This document shows, one piece after another, positions 62,721-64,000 of a stretch of 64,000 bases of DNA (its first letter is position 1; each line of letters begins with the position of its first letter). The notes under the pieces were generated by a model. That model worked only from the letters and a program-made list of their open reading frames with translations. It was not told the DNA's origin and did no database searches. The DNA lies in assembly GCF_024868665.1 (NCBI RefSeq), contig NC_079898.1:19588403-19652402 (forward strand), read 5' to 3'. A program made the position numbers and the translations under genes. This DNA comes from Triplophysa rosa (taxonomy: Eukaryota > Chordata > Actinopteri > Cypriniformes > Nemacheilidae).

Positions 62721-62752
62721 TTGTGTGTGTGTGTGTGTGTACGCGTGCGTGT
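62721..62752. repeat. GT microsatellite
   Basis: GT run with acgcg interruption. Source of three overlapping spurious ORFs. Confidence 0.8.
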
Positions 62753-63375
62753 GTTTTTATATCCTGGGGGCTTGTTACCACATCAAGGTTCAGGAACAAT
62801 GGGCCCAGAGCGGATATCCTCCATATGGACAGGTGTGGTGGGAAAAACCTTACACCCTGTTTTCCTCTCTTCCTCTCTGTCTCTCTGTCCTTTTGTATCT
62901 CTTAATCTCTCAATGCCTTGTTTATTCCCATCTTCTAACAGTTCTTTATTGCACCAGCTCTTCTCTGTCTTGCTCATTCTCTGTTTTTCTGCATCACTCT
63001 GATCTCTGATGCATTCTATTATTGGAGTCCCACAACAGTCTTGCTGATGTGTTTCTGGGCTTTAAATACTGCACTTGTGGAAGAGAGAAGACAAAGGGGA
63101 TGGACAGATGAAGGGAATGTAATTGTCAGAAGCACAGGGGTGATTGTGAAGTCAGACAGGTGGGTGGGATGTAAACTGATATTACTGCTCCTTCAACTGC
63201 TCTCAATAGTTTCTGATCAGTTGCTGTTTGTGTGTGACTTTTTTTGTCAACTTCAGGAGTATGTGTGTAGTATATGGTTATATACACACTTTGAACATTG
63301 TGGTGCTTATATAATTCCCCCCCAAAATAAAAAAAACTTTTGTGCTCCTTTTGGCAACTACAATGTTTTCAAGTT

Positions 63376-63472
63376 CTTAAAGGAGCAATGTGGAGATTTT
63401 AGTGGCATCTAGTGGTGAGGTTGCGAATTGCACTCACTCCACCCCTCCCTTTTGAAGCACTATGGCAACTGT
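63376..63472 (+). repeat. Dispersed repeat, forward copy
   Basis: Contains agtggcatctagtggtgagg and ctcactccacccctcccttt; inverted relative to the copy at 61584-61678. Confidence 0.65.
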
Positions 63473-64000
63473 CACGGGACAAACATTTCAGCATGTTTTC
63501 GCTTCTTTGAAGGAGATAACATATGCACGAAACGCGTTCTGTGGAGCAGTTTGTCCGTTTAGGGCTACTGTAGAAACAACATGGTGAATTCCATGCAAGG
63601 GGACCCGTGGGGGACGTAGTAGGGGTTGAACGACCTCAGATTTTTTGAAGTCGACTTTTCTGTGATAAAAGTCATGTCAATGTCGACTAGTCGATGACGT
63701 CATTAATAAATAAAATAAGACCAGTGTTTCCCCTACCATTGCTTTAGGGGGGAACCCCGCCCCTCCAACTGCACCTCCCGCCCCCCTTGAAGGTCAAGTT
63801 AATTTTATTTTTGATATAGCACCAGATCACAAGAGAAGTCATTTAAGGTTACCTTTCTATATAACATGTCTATACCTTGTTCTCATATTAAACAAGATAA
63901 ATAGCATTATGTTATTTATCTTATTTACATGGCGGCATAGGCATGTCATTTCTGTTTCTACATGGTCGCTCCTTTACAGTTCCCCTCTGCTCTCCGTAAC

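Larger units (their letters stand above)
50626..64000. other. Intergenic DNA downstream of jag2, no gene seen
   Basis: No exon chain, multi-cysteine motif or seven-span ORF (gpr132 lies beyond JAG2 in human) was recognised on either strand. Contents are SINEs (53810, 57118, 61336), a minisatellite (54679), dispersed repeats (55510, 57779, 61584, 63376) and microsatellites (59370, 60461, 62721). The last 400 nt hold gtcgactagtcgatgacgtc-type repeat DNA common in fish. Confidence 0.5.

Noticed and set aside
50626..64000. gpr132 or cdca4 downstream of jag2, as in mammals
   Set aside because: No seven-span ORF or recognisable motif on either strand; any such gene must lie outside the window.

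Overview
The window is vertebrate nuclear DNA, most likely from a cypriniform (carp- or danio-like) teleost. Coding exons are short and separated by long AT-rich introns with GT-AG borders. Intergenic DNA is full of fish DNA transposons (Tc1, hAT and palindromic MITEs), CA/GT microsatellites and a tRNA-derived SINE with the tail typical of cyprinid SINEs. There are no operons, CRISPR arrays or prokaryotic features. The species is inferred from repeats and gene families only.

Layout, left to right. (1) 39-76: last coding piece of an upstream gene, probably brf1 (TFIIIB subunit), judged from its short acidic C-terminus and conserved linkage to jag2. (2) 77-4966: its probable 3' UTR and repeat-rich intergenic DNA. 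(3) 5307-10110: a complete seven-exon TRIM gene of the fish finTRIM type (RING, two B-boxes, coiled coil, divergent B30.2; 586 codons), preceded by an interferon-response-type element at 4967. (4) 10841-12101: a nonautonomous hAT transposon with an exact 8-bp target duplication. (5) 13703-16257: a decayed tandem paralogue of the TRIM gene, with only the first three exons and many lesions. (6) 16771-18275: a Tc1-type transposon with a broken transposase. (7) 18276-24270: gene-poor DNA and the presumed jag2 promoter.

(8) 24271-48425: the complete coding region of a jag2 (Jagged2, Notch ligand) gene. All 26 coding exons can be placed. They sum to 3699 nt (1232 residues plus stop) with phase kept across every junction. 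The protein has a signal peptide, N-terminal C2-like (MNNL) region, DSL domain, 16 EGF repeats, VWC-like Cys-rich region, one membrane span and an acidic cytoplasmic tail. (9) 48426 to about 50625: 3' UTR with a 63-bp tandem duplication and several poly(A) signals. (10) 50626-64000: no gene seen, only repeats, a roughly 60-bp minisatellite and microsatellites.

In human the transcriptional order BRF1, NUDT14, JAG2 is conserved. Here brf1 and jag2 keep order and orientation, but nudt14 is not seen and an immune-type TRIM tandem pair occupies the interval. brf1 (RNA polymerase III transcription), the TRIM gene (probable antiviral E3 ligase) and jag2 (Notch signalling) are neighbours with no evident shared pathway.
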